Source: Congeria kusceri
Lineage: Eukaryota; Mollusca; Bivalvia; Myida; Dreissenidae
Direction: 5' to 3'
Length of the DNA: 64,000 bases
Assembly: GCA_027627225.1 (NCBI GenBank)
Contig: CM051034.1
Location: 12,028,761 to 12,092,760 of the forward strand
Shown: one piece after another, positions 34,500 through 49,339 of the stretch
Numbering within the stretch: the first letter of the stretch is position 1
Layout of the letters: each line of letters opens with the position of its first letter
Notes under the pieces: model-generated
Databases searched by the model: none
What the model was told of the DNA's origin: nothing
Seen by the model: the letters and a program-made list of their open reading frames with translations, nothing else
Position numbers and translations under genes: made by a program

Positions 34500-37400
34500 A
34501 CCATTTTAGTCTCGGTTACAGATTACAAACTTAGCCACATTCACAAATTACATCGACCACTTTCACAGATTGCAGTTTAACCACCGTCGATGACAGTTTT
34601 AGCCACCGTCGATTATGGATACGATTATGGTTGTATCCACCGTCAACGAATACAGTTTAAGCTACCGTCGATTATGGTTTTATTCACCGTCACAGATTGC
34701 ACTATAAGCCACCGTCGATGACAGTGTTAGCCACCGTCGATTACGGTTTTTATCCACCGTCACCGAATACAGTTTAAGCTACCGTCGAATTTGGTTTTAT
34801 TCACCGTCACATATTGCGGTATAAGCCACCTTCACCGATTCAATTTTAGCCGCCGTCGATTACAGTTTTAGCCACCGTCGACTACGCTTTTATCCACCTG
34901 CACCGACTACAGTTTAAGCCACTTCGATTACGTTTGTATTCACCGTCACAGATTAGTTTTAACCACAGTCATCAATTACGGTTATAGCCACCGTCACAGA
35001 TTGCAGTTTAAGGCACCGTTACAGATTACAGTTTTAACCACCGTCACCGATTACGGTTATAAGCACCGCCACCGATTGCAGTTTAAGCCACCGTAACATA
35101 TAATAGTTTAAGGCATTGTCACAGATTGCAGTTTTAACCACCGTCAAATATTATAGTTTTAGCCACCGTCACAGAATAATATATTACAGTTTAAGCCACC
35201 GTCACAGATTACAGTTTTAGCCACCGTCACATATTACAGTTTAAGCCACCGTAGATTACGGTTGTAGCCACCGTCACAGATTACAGTTTAAGGCACCGTC
35301 ACAGATTGCAGATTTAGTCACTGTGGACGAATTAAAGTTTAAACCACCGTTACAAATTACAGTTTTAGCCACCGTCACCTATTAAAGTTTAAGCCACCGT
35401 CACAGATTACAGTTTTAGCCACAATTACAGATAACCGTTTAAGGCTCCATCACAGATTGAAGTTTAAGTCACCGTTACAGATTACAGTTTAAACCACCGT
35501 CACCGATTACAGTTTTAACCACCTTCACCGATTACAGGTTAAGCCACAGTCACCGATTACAGTTTTAACCAACGTCACAGATTACAGTTTTAACCATCGT
35601 CACCGATTACGGTCATAGCCACCGTCACAGATTGCAGTCTAAGCCACCGTCACAGATTATAGGTTAAGGCATTGTCACAGATTGCAGTTTTAACCACAGT
35701 CACATATGACAGTTTTAGCCACCGTCACAGATTAATATATTACAGTTTTAGCCACCGTGACCTATTAAAGTTTAAGCCACTGTCACATATTACAGTTTAA
35801 GGCTCCATCACAGATTACAGTTTAAGCCACCGTCACAGATTACAGTTTTAACCAACGTCACAAATTACAGTTTTAACCACCGTCACAGATTACAGTTGAA
35901 GCCACCGTCACAGATTACAGTTTAAGCCACCGTCACAGATAACAGTTTTAACCATCGTCATAGATTACAGTTTTAATTACCGTCACATATTGCAGTTTAA
36001 GCCACCGTCACAGATTAAAGTTTAAGGCACTGTCACAGATTGCAGTTTTAACCACCGTCACATATTACAGTTTAAGCCACCTTCACAGATTAATTTATTA
36101 CAGTTTAAGGCATCGTCACAGATTACAGTTTTAGCCACCGTCACAGATTACAGTTTAAGCCAACGTCACAGATTACAGATTTAACCAACGTCACAGGTGA
36201 CAGTTTTAACCACCTTCACCGATTACAGGTTAAGCCACCGTCGCATATTACAGTTTTAACCAACGTCACAGATTACATTTTTAACCACCGTCACCGATTA
36301 CGGTTGTAGCCACCGTCACAGATTGCAGTTTAAGCCACCGTCACAGATTATAGTTTAAGGCACTGTCACCTATTACAGTTTAAGGCGCCGTCACATATTA
36401 CAGTTTTAGCCACCGTCACAGATTAATATATAACAGTTTAAGCCACCGTCACATATTACAGTTTTAGCCACCGTCACAGATTACAGTTTAAGCCACCGTC
36501 ACAGATTACAGTTTTAACCAACGTCACAGATTACAGTTTTAACCACCGTCACAGATTACAGTTTAAGCCACCGTCACAGATTACAGTTGAAGCCACCGTC
36601 ACAGATTACAGTTTTAACCACCGTCACAGATTTCAGTTTTAACCGACGTCACAGATTGCAGTTTAAGCCACCGTCACAGATGATAGTTTAAGGCACTGTC
36701 ACAGATTGCAGTTTTAACCACCGTCACATATTACAGTTTAAGCCACCGTCACGGATTAATTTATTACAGTTTAAGGCACCGTCACAGATTACAGTTTTAG
36801 CCAACGTCACAAATTACAGTTTAAGCCACCGTCACATATTACAGTTTTAAAGTCACAGATTACAGTTTTAACCACCTTACCGGTTACAGGTTAAGCCACC
36901 GTCACATATTACAGTTTTAACCACCGTCACCGATTACAGTTATAGCCACCGTCACAAATTGCAGTTTAAGCCACCGTCACAGATTATAGTTTAAGTCATT
37001 GTCACAGATTACAGTTTAAGGCACCGTCACAAATTACAGTTTTAGCCACCGTCACAGATTAATATATTACAGTTTAAGCCACCGTCACAGATTACAGTTT
37101 TAGCCACCGTCACAGATAACAGTTCTAGCCACCGTCACAGATTACAGTATAAGCCACCGTAGATTACGGGTATAGCCACCGTCACAGATTACAGTTTAAG
37201 GCACCGTCACACATTGCAGATATAGTCACTGTGGACAGATTTAATATTAAACCACCGTTACAGATTACAGTTTTAGCCACCATCACAGATAAAAGTTTAA
37301 GCCACCGTCACAGATTATAGTTTTAACCACAATCACAGATTACCGTTTAAGGCTCCCTCACAGATTGCAGTTTAAGCCACCGTTACAGATTTGAGTTTAA

Positions 37401-39400
37401 ACCACCGACACCGATTACAGTTTTAACCACCTTCACCGATTACAGGTTAAGCCATCGTCACCGATTACAGTTTTAACCAACGTCACTGATTACAGTTTTA
37501 ACCACCGTCACCGATTACAGTTTTAACCACCGTCACCGATTACAGTTTAAGCCACCGTCACAGATTACAGTTTAAGCCACTGTCACCAATTACATTTTTA
37601 ACCACCGTCACAGATTACAGGTTAAGCCACCGTCACCGATTACAGTTTAAGCCACAGTCACAGACTGCAGTTTAAGCCACCGTCACCGATTACAGTTTAA
37701 GCCACCGTCACAGATTTCAGATTTAACCACCATCACAGATTACAGTTTTAACCAACGTCACATATCACAATTTAAGCCACCGTAACAGATTACAGTTTTA
37801 AACAACGTCACAGATTACAGTTTTAACCACCGTCACCGATTACAGTTTAAGCCATCGTCACTGATTACTGGTAAAGCCACCGTAACAGATTACAGTTTAA
37901 ACCACCGTCACAGATTACATTTTTAACCACGGTCACAGTTTACAGTTTTAACCACCGTCACAGATTACAGTTTTAACCACCGTCGCAGATTACAGTTTTA
38001 AACACCGTCACCGATTGCAATTTATTCACCGTCACAGTTTACAGTTTAAGCCACAGTCGATGACGGTTATAGCCACTGTCACATATAACAGTTTAAGCCA
38101 CCGTCACCGATGACAGTTTAAGCCACCGTCACAGATTACAGTTTTAACCAACGTCACAGATCACAATGTAAGCCACCGTAACAGATTACAGTTTTAACCA
38201 CCGTCACAGATTACAGTTTTAACCAACGTCACAGATTACAGTTTAAGCCACCGTCACTGATTACTGGTAAAGCCACCGTCACAGAATACAGTTTAAACCA
38301 CCGTCACAGATTACATTTTTAACCACCGTTACAGTTTACAGTTTTAACCACCGTCACAGATTACAGTTTTAGCCAACGTCACAGATTACAGTTTTAAACA
38401 CCGTCAGCGATTACAGGTTAAGCCACCGTCATAGTTTACAGTTTAAGCCACCGTCTATTACGGTTATAGCCACCGTCACATATAACAGTTAAGTCACCGT
38501 CACCGATTACAGTTTAAGCCACCGTCACAGATAACAGTTTAAGCAACCGTCACAGATTACAGTTTAAGCCAGCATCGATTACGGTTATAGCCTCAGTCAC
38601 AGATTGCAGTTTAAGCCATCGTCACCGATTACAGTTTAAGCCACAGTCACAGATTGCAGTTTAAGCCACCGTCACAGATTGCAGTTTAAGCCATCGTCAC
38701 TAATTACAGTTTAAGCCACATTCACAGATTGCAGTTTAAGCCACAGTCACAGATTGCAGTTTAAGCCATCGTCACCGATTACAGTTTAAGCCACAGTCAC
38801 AGATTGCAGTTTAAGCCACCGTCACTAATTACAGTTTAAGCCACCGTCACTAATTACAGTTTAAGCCACAGTCACAGATTACAGTTTAAGCCACAGTCAC
38901 ATATAACAGTTTAAGCCACAGTCACAGATTACAGTTTAAGCCACAGTCACTAATTACAGTTTAAGCCACCGTCACTAATTACAGTTTAAGCCACAGTCAC
39001 AGATTACAGTTTAAGTCACCGTCACATATAACAGTTTAAGCCACAGTCACAGATTACAGTTGAAGCCACCGTCACAGATTACAGTTTAAGCCACCGTCAC
39101 CGATTACAGTTTAAGCCATAGTCACAGATTGCAGTTTAAGCCACCGTCACCAATAACAGTTTAAGCCACAGTCACAGATTGCAGCTGAAACCACCGTCGA
39201 TTACGGTTATAGCCACCGTCACAGAGTGCAGCTTAAACAACCGTCGATTACAATTATAGCCACAGTCACAGATTGCAGCTTAAACCACCGTCGATTACGG
39301 TTTTTAGCCACCGTCACAGATTGCAGCTTCAACCACCGTCGATTACGGTTATAGCGCCTTCACAGATTACAGTTTAAGCCACCGTGGCCGATTACAATTT
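34500..39400 (+). repeat. Satellite array, unit 25-26 bp, about 4.9 kb
   Basis: The consensus unit is CCACCGTCACAGATTACAGT followed by TTAAG, TTTTAG or TTTTAA; roughly 190 copies. Units divide into subtypes by the linker (TTTAAGCC, TTTTAGCC, TTTTAACC) and by CATCGATTACGG-like variants at both edges. A longer variant unit with 'gattaatatattacag' recurs at about 35170, 35730, 36090, 36420, 36755 and 37058, pointing to higher-order structure. The left edge begins in diverged units directly beside the GPCR pseudogene. Confidence 0.95.
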
Positions 39401-39704
39401 GATTCAAAATCACATTGTCTTCAGTTGTTGAAATGGTGAAATATTCCGAACTTGGTGAGTAATTCATTGTCATGTGCGACTGTTATATTGTCATATACAC
39501 GTATATTGTCATATTATACTAAATTGCCTGTAATCTAAATACGTAAATAAAATCTCCGTAGCGAGTGACTCTGTATGAAATAACCGTCTGTACCAAATAA
39601 TGTATGCACCAAAATGTAACGAAGACCTTGTTATGCCTTATTTGTGCAGTCCATACGTACGAACATGCAGCTGCGAAAGAATCGAAAACCAACCCTCCCC
39701 TGAT

Positions 39705-39885
39705 TATATATACGGAATATTACGTTAGTCAATTGTTCCACGAGTATGTATTAGTCGAGTGGCTTTTGTTACGACGTTTCACACGAGAGGCGGAGCCTCT
39801 CGTGTGATACTTAATAACGCAAGCTGCAAGACTACTACTTACTCTTGGAACAATTAACTAGCGTAATATTCCTTTTATTATATAC
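39705..39885. mobile_element. Foldback (inverted-repeat) element with a perfect central hairpin
   Basis: The outer arms 'ggaatattacgttagtcaat' + 'tgttcca' and 'tggaacaattaactagcgta' + 'atattcc' are inverted. At the centre TCACACGAGAGGC-GGA-GCCTCTCGTGTGA (39779-39808) is a perfect 13-bp stem with a 3-base loop. Non-coding MITE-like structure of about 160-180 bp. Confidence 0.75.
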
Positions 39886-40330
39886 CACGATAAACTTCAA
39901 ATGTGCATTTACCTTATTTTATTTGACTAAAAACTACAATAACGACTGATCATTGTATGTATAGATTATATTTGTTTACCTAACTCGATGATGACGTCAT
40001 TAAAAAAGTAGGCCGGCTAGTATGATAATACGGGATCGGAAAAATGGCGAGTAGCATAATACGGGATTTTGTTTCTGACGACATGGATTTCACCGATTGA
40101 TACAGCATGTATTTTGTTAAGATTTTAAACAGGTATATAATAAAGCTTTGTATCATGTGGGCAAAACATATTAATAGGGACGGAAAATTCGTATCTCGAC
40201 TTCTTTGAAGTTAAGAGATGTGATAATATTTCATACAATGATAATTCAGGCCATTGTTCGCTTTACAACTTTACAGATTAAGTTGGAACAAAGCACATTT
40301 AAAGTGTGTACTTATTTGTTGTTTTTTGGT

Positions 40331-40480
40331 GTGTGTTTTTTTCGCCGTTTTCAACAGTATTTCAGTCATATCTTATACGGCGATATGGCTGTCAGTTAAC
40401 CTACTCACACTTTTCCTGGGCAAGCTTAGCCGATCTGAGTGCGTTGCCAGTACTAAGTGCACATACTCATGCCAGTACTA
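40331..40480 (+). mobile_element. Interspersed repeat family R1, copy 2 (truncated)
   Basis: 'cagtatttcagtcatatctt', 'ctgtcagttaacctactcac', 'gggcaagcttagccgatctg' and 'cagtactaagtgcacatact' match 31550-31700. It is flanked by ordinary AT-rich sequence (39890-41400) in which no gene is recognised. Confidence 0.75.
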
Positions 40481-41404
40481 TAAGTATGCAAGTCCTTCTA
40501 GCCAAGTTGTGATCCGGATGTCATAGGTTCCAGCTTCGGTGGAGGCATACGTTTTTCTGTATTATGTTTTTCTTGATAGGATAGTTGTGTTAGTTAGTTT
40601 AGATGCTCTACTTTTATATCGTTATGACATTTAATAACATTTTAAAAAATACGAAAATCTGTTTATAATTCCATAGAAACCGAAATCCATATAATATAAA
40701 TCGATACATCGTAAATTGGCAATAGTTCTAATGAACGTTAAAGGTATTTATCAGAGTTGAAACTGTTTCTTATTTACGAAAGGCGTGTTCTAACGTCTAT
40801 GTGCGAAAACGCTTGGTACGAACAGAATAGACAATTCATGTACATGCCGGTTTATTGCAGAGGCATCACTAGCTATCACACACAGAAACTATACGATACA
40901 AATTTACCGAAACGTTATTTTTTTTACCGATTTCAATGCGTTTTTTTTTTTTTTGGATCGGTAAGATGTCCATAAGAAGCGATTTCTGACTGTGTTATTG
41001 TTGTTAACATATTACTGGACTGCGGCTTTAAAGATCTGTATGTCTATATTGTCTGTATAGGCCAGTTATCGGATGTATTTATCTTGATTGAATTTATTAC
41101 ATTTTAATTGCATTATAGTTTCAACGCAATCATGATTATTATTTTATCATTTTTGAATAGGTTATTGTTTGTACCCAGCGGTTTCTGTCAAAGGAATAGC
41201 GACTGTTATCAAAACCAGAAAACAACAACTAATTCGAAATACACGCACGTCATTTTTAGGTGAAGAACGACTAACACGAAGAAACAACATAAAAGTATAT
41301 TGAATTGTCGAATAAACTGTGATATGTCCAATTACTAAGTTGTCAAAGCATTCTTCAAACGCGACACGCGCCGAGTTTGTTAAAGGAACAGAACAAAATT
41401 TACC

Positions 41405-41680
41405 TTTGTTCAATATAAATACGCAATCAATAGCCCGATAAAATAGTCCGAAATTGTAACATGCATAGAACTAAATTTACCTTTGCTAAATCCGCAATGA
41501 ACAGTCCGAAAATAATAGTCCGAAATTGTAAAATGCACAGAACAAAATATGCCTTTGTTAAATCCGCAATCAACAGCCCGAAAAAATAGTCCGAAATTGT
41601 AAAATGCACAGGACAAAATTTACCGTTGTTATAGCCGCAATGAACAAATTAATAAAAATAGCCCGATATCTTAAAATTAC
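41405..41680 (+). repeat. Tandem repeat, about four units of 75-80 bp
   Basis: The repeated phrases are 'atagtccgaaattgtaaaat', 'gcacagaacaaaat', 'cctttgttaaatccgcaatc' and 'aacagcccg'. The minus-strand open frames here are translations of the array. Confidence 0.8.
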
Positions 41681-42779
41681 TTCTAATTGATATTGCAGAA
41701 TTTGTTAATCAGGGCATCTTAGAATCAATTTAATATTTGAAATATGGCTGTTTACATATACATAAACAACGGTTTGTCATTCTGATGCGCGGTTTTAAAA
41801 CCACTCGGGCTAACGTCCTCGTCATTTAAATCGTACGCATCACAACTCCAAACCGTTGTTGATTAGCCAATAAACAACGATAAATCGAACATTATTTCTT
41901 AACTAGTGCCGCGTCGAGGTCTCTTTAGGAGCAGACTGACCGTATTTTAATGAAAGAAACTTTATTATACGTTTATAAACAACACCCCCTGTACGTCGGT
42001 AAACCAATTTGCAGATGATAAATCAAATTTCAGAGAAAACATATCGTCCGCAATAGACAGGTAGGTACATATTTTGAATTTTTCTGTCAGTATATATACA
42101 AAATTATTGTACACATGTATAAAGTAATGTCCAACGCCATTATGTATTAAGTGAATTGCCAGAAATCTACGTTTTTCAAAGAAAAAATATATAAATTTTC
42201 TGGGGGAAATACAAAATATTCAAAAACTGTACATATTTATTTAATATCTGGCATCTACATCGACAAATTGGTGAACTAAACCGTTACATAGTAATGATAT
42301 AATCTATCTCTAAGGGCATTCAAACGTTTATTAGTTGATACCGTAGTGGTTTCTGGGTTAAAATCAATTATATCTTGGAATGGTATGCTCATTTATGGAT
42401 AAAGCCGAACTGTTTGAAGAAAAAGTGTACATACAGTCCAAACCTAAACTTGATAAAGCTCAAACTGCGCGATAAAATGATTAATTTTGCAAAGGAAGGG
42501 TTGTTTTGTGCTATTTTTTATTACATATTTTCATTACATATACATATTTTTATTATATGTAATATAAGAAAATATAGTTTATTCAAAAATTGTACAATGT
42601 AGCATATAAAAAACGAATAAGGCCAACATGGCCCATGATCTTCATGAACAACAATTAAAAGGAACAAATAATATTATCATGCTTAAAGAAAGAGAAGTAC
42701 ATTATATATATATATATATGCGCGTAGTATATAAAAGTATTATGTCCTGTATACTCGTGCTTTACAAAAACTTTTTGTA

Positions 42780-43190
42780 TCTAAGTAATACAGAGAAGTA
42801 ATCTGTACTGTATTATCATGCTTTACAAACATAATCTGGGTCATGTGGGGTCAAAAACTAGGTCACTAGGTCAAATTGAAGAAAAAGCTTGTTAGCATTC
42901 TAGAAATCTTCATGAAACTTGGTCAGAACATTTGTCTTAATGATATCTTAGTAATACATAAAAGTGATCTGTAATGTATTATCATGCTTTTACAAAAATA
43001 ATTTTTATCGTAGTTATACATAACAGTGATCTGTACTGTATTCTCATGTTTTACAAAAATAATTTATAATTAAGTAATACATGAAAGTTATCGGTACTGT
43101 TCTATCATGCTTTGCAAAAATTATATCTAAGTTAGACATTAAAGTAATATGCACAGTATTCATAAAAGTGATCTGTACTGCATGTAACTT
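42780..43190 (+). repeat. Degenerate tandem repeat, unit about 57-60 bp
   Basis: Repeats of 'gtgatctgtactgtattatc' + 'atgctttacaaaaataat' + 'agtaatacataaa', interrupted by 'aaaaactaggtcactaggtc'. This looks like a remnant of the short-TIR repeat type ('ggccaacatggcccatgatc' at about 42622). Confidence 0.6.
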
Positions 43191-43299
43191 AATAAAATAG
43201 CATTAATTATAATGTACTGGCAGTATTTTTCATGTCAAAACCTCTACATGCATAAACAGCTAGTAACTTTATATTATTTGGATTATATGAGAAAAATAA

Positions 43300-44510
43300 C
43301 TATGTTGCTTTAAACATGCTAGGGTGACGTCTATAATACACTGATATATGTATTGCATTTTTGTCTTGTTTGTGAGTAGATGTTGCATTCAAAAATAAAA
43401 TGATATTCATTTTCGATAACAGGGCCAACTGGGCAAACACTATATTACTAATATCGGTATTATTCCAACTTCCCTTCTTGATGTTAACCCATTTAAGGTA
43501 AAAGTGAAGTTCACAACAGAAGATATTTCTATAAAATAATGACCTTGAATAGCCATGTATGCGTCCTTCTAGACCTTGGACAAAAGTGTCAGTAACTCTT
43601 TGCTTAAACACAGAAAAGAAACCACTGAGATTACCAACACCTTGTGCCAAGCAGACATGATAGAATCCCAATGAACTTAGAATACCTTTCACTTGACTTG
43701 CCCAGTTGGATTTAGGGGATTACTTTCAATATCGTCTAACATAATTTTCTATATCATTTTAATGAATTTTATGTACTGGATCACAGATCACCTTAAACCA
43801 GTACTTTTTCATATTCATTTTACTCATAGTTAAAAAGTCAAGTATCCCTGTCTCCGATAATATAAAGTCATTATGTGTGCTGATTTTAACACCTATTTGT
43901 CCTTCACCATTTAATAACATATTTTAAATTAAAATAAGCAATTTTATTGTTGCTTTATTGACATTACTAAAGCATTTGATTACATTGTAAGGGATATCTT
44001 TGGTACAGAATATACAGACTCGGTATTCGAGGACGACGTTTTACAGTTATAAAAGCAATGTATACTCATGTGTACACAAAAGTAAGATATCATAATGATA
44101 TCGGAACTGCATTGAGAGTCATTTAGGTCTAAAACAAGGCGAGTGTTTTGTTCCCGATTATTTTTTCTTTGTAAATCAATGACATGGAGGATATATTGTA
44201 CTCAAAAGGTGCAAGTGGTATTGATATAGGCATGTTAAAAGGCAAATACGTCATCTGTTGTTCCCATATTCGCTCGACATTCATCTTTTGCTTCCAGCAA
44301 ACCATGGTAATTTTCAGCTCAGTTTGATAGCCTATTTTTAATCAAATTTGTAAACAATTTACCTATGACACTTAACAAAGGTATCACTCTAAAATTATTT
44401 GGGTCATTTAAATCTCCTTTCTTATGTATAGGTACAATAAGACATTCGGTCCATTTATCCGGAAAATATCCAAGACATAATATTTTGTTAAACAATTTAA
44501 GCAAATACGG
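43300..44510 (-). mobile_element. LINE relic with an internally inverted segment
   Basis: Three pieces of one reverse-transcriptase-like protein are present. 44504-44319 (minus) encodes ILCLGYFPDKWTECLIVPIH and KKGDLNDPNNFRVIPLLS. 43957-44260 (plus) encodes DITKAFDYIVRD, YRLGIRGRRFTVIKAMYTHV and INDMEDILYSKGASGIDIG. 43860-43300 (minus) encodes the C-terminal region (YWFKVICDP, NWASQVKGILSSLGFYHV, FKQRVTDTFVQGLEGRIHGY, SRSLFYRNI). The middle piece is reversed relative to the two others, and all carry stops. It is inactive. Confidence 0.75.
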
Positions 44511-45274
44511 AGGAAGTTCATCTCTGCCATTTATTATAAATTTATTTAAGACCAGTTCTGGTCCCGCACTTTTTCCAGTTTTTATATTGGCAGTCCCTTT
44601 GAAAATGTCTTCAGCAGTAAAGTATTACTGTGGTAAGAACCTTAACAATGTTTACTTTCATAAAATTGCTGCAAAATGCTTTAGTGAACTTTTGTGGTCA
44701 ACAATGTTAAAATTTCGCTCAAAATGGTTTAAATGCATACATTTATTGCATTTACATAAAGCACTCTTGTACAAGTTTGGTTATTATCCATTCAGTTTTA
44801 AAAAATAGTTTGGACTTTATCACATAAAAGTTAGGACTTTATCAATTTTACATTATATTGTCCCACGAAAATAACAATATAACGCGTGTTTGGTGCATTT
44901 AAACAACGCATGAAGCAGATATACAAAGAAGAATGGCTGATACGTAAGGTCGTACATTTATAATTGCAAAAACATTAATTAATCAGTATTTTTTTTACAT
45001 AAAATATTGTCCACTTAACTGTTTTTTTCTACATTCTTAACCAAATTCATACTACTTCGGCCAAATAATTGCCATTAGGAATCGTTTGTAACAGCGCATT
45101 ATACGTACAAAATATCACTGTACCTTGTGCGATATTTTATATGTTGAAACTTACCTTAAAGATATGAGTTTTTGTAAATAAATTATGGTAATAAGTAATT
45201 TGTCTGACATGTTTTCTCTGAAATTTGATTTATCATCTGCAAATTGGTTTACCGACGTACAGGGGGTGTACAAT

Positions 45275-45900
45275 CCACAATCAATATCTGTCGATGTTAT
45301 CATACATCTTTACACTACCGAAGTTAACTAGTTAAATATTTAAGATCTTGGAATAAATGAAGTAACACCCTTTTATTAACATTTAGTATTATTTACAATG
45401 ACTGCATGAACATGATCATAATAAAAACGAAATCGAATTCTTTACAAACAATAAACGAACGAAATGAGTTTGCATATATACACATATATACACTCACAAA
45501 AAGCCTGTATATACGAGTACTAAGCTGGAATTTGTCATATAACATATGCGTATTCAAGTAATTGCAGATTCCATTATTTTTTTCAGGGAGGATATTTATT
45601 TTAAATGCTTAAAAACAAGAAAGCAATAACAACAAACAAAAACAAAGGAGAACAATACAAACTATAACAATTTGATATACATTAGGATATTATGTCGCAC
45701 ATGTCTATAAATGTATTATCACAATGAGGTGTCTTCCGCATTCATACAAATAAATTCTAGATATACCGTATTTCACCTTGGTGTAATTTTGTTTATTAAG
45801 TAAAAAGAAGTCAATGTGTTATAAAACAGTGTCCAAGTGGCTTCGCTGACTGCTTTAAACGGTTTAACAGCTATCCCATTCTGATACTGGCAGTCAACTC
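45275..45900. other. 3' flank of the RRM/Gly-rich gene, no gene recognised
   Basis: AT-rich. For the minus-strand gene ending at 45903 this is the 3' UTR and downstream region. No single polyadenylation signal stands out. Confidence 0.3.
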
Positions 45901-45902
45901 GA

Positions 45903-48511
<2,609 letters not shown>

Positions 48512-48624
48512 TTCCGGTTCCGGCCTGCTTGATTCTTAAATGTTGTTTATGTCGATCGTGAGTGCTACTCCTCTGAAATTTAAACGTAAAAAAGTCATTT
48601 CAAGAGTTTATATACCGTTAGTGA

Positions 48625-48925
48625 ACCATATAAATGCAATACCTATATGGGTCAAGCAACTGAATGCAATACCTATATACGTCAACCAACTGAATGCAAT
48701 ACCTATATAAGTCAACCAAATGAATGCAATACCCATATAAGTCAACCAACTTAATGCAATACCTATATACGTCAACCAACTTAATGCAATACCTATATAC
48801 ATCAACCAACTGAATGCAATACGTATATAAGTCAAACAACGGAATGCAATACGTAAATAAGTCGAACAACTGAATGCAATACCTATACAAGTCAACCAAC
48901 TAAATGCAATACCTATATAAGTCGG
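48625..48925 (+). repeat. Tandem repeat, ten units of 30 bp
   Basis: Unit 'aatgcaatacctatataagt' + 'caaccaactg'. Since 30 is divisible by three, open frames on the minus strand read as periodic decapeptides (about YCIQLVDLYR). It lies about 110 bases upstream of the start codon of the RRM/Gly-rich gene, so it may be in its promoter. Confidence 0.9.
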
Positions 48926-49059
48926 GTGTCATGTCCATATGTATACAGGATAACGTAAGTGTTAGTGATTGGCCAATAGCAGATTTTCACTTGTTCGCTG
49001 AGTGTTATGATATAAGAAATTTCTATGATGTAATCACATTTATATTTATGATGCTGAAT

Positions 49060-49310
49060 AATGATGGTGATGGTGATGTTGTTGATGATACTGACGGTGT
49101 TGATGTTGACTACGACGACGATGATGATGATGATGATTATTATTATTATTACTATTATTATTTTTATTATGACGATGATTATGATGATCGTCGTATGATG
49201 GTGATGATGGTGTTGATAATGATAATATTGAATACGCTGCTTATAAGGACGCTGATGCTGATGATGATGCTGACGCTGATGCTGATGATGGTGATGAATG
49301 ATAATAAGGA
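49060..49310 (+). repeat. (GAT)n-rich trinucleotide tract
   Basis: GAT/TAT/GCT trinucleotides in mixed blocks. The Asp/Tyr and His/Ile frames are repeat translations. Confidence 0.9.
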
Positions 49311-49339
49311 GATGGAGAAACACAATGAGGTGATGTGAT

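Larger units (their letters stand above)
41992..45269. mobile_element. 3.3-kb segment bounded by long inverted terminal repeats
   Basis: The left end ACACCCCCTGTACGTCGGTA continues to about 42053. The right end (45208-45269) is its near-perfect reverse complement, about 62 bp with only one to two mismatches. The bases just outside are ACA on both sides (41989-41991 and 45270-45272), a possible 3-bp target duplication. No transposase was recognised; the interior holds a 60-bp-scale tandem repeat and a scrambled LINE. A non-autonomous DNA transposon that accumulated other repeats is the simplest reading; a local inverted duplication is the alternative. Confidence 0.65.

Noticed and set aside
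34560..39400. CRISPR-like array of regular 25-bp repeats
   Set aside because: There are no spacers: the units are contiguous and diverged, and the genome is eukaryotic. It is a satellite.
48608..48899. Minus-strand periodic protein (YCIQLVDLYR repeats)
   Set aside because: Translation of a 30-bp tandem repeat; period divisible by three keeps it open. No independent evidence of coding.
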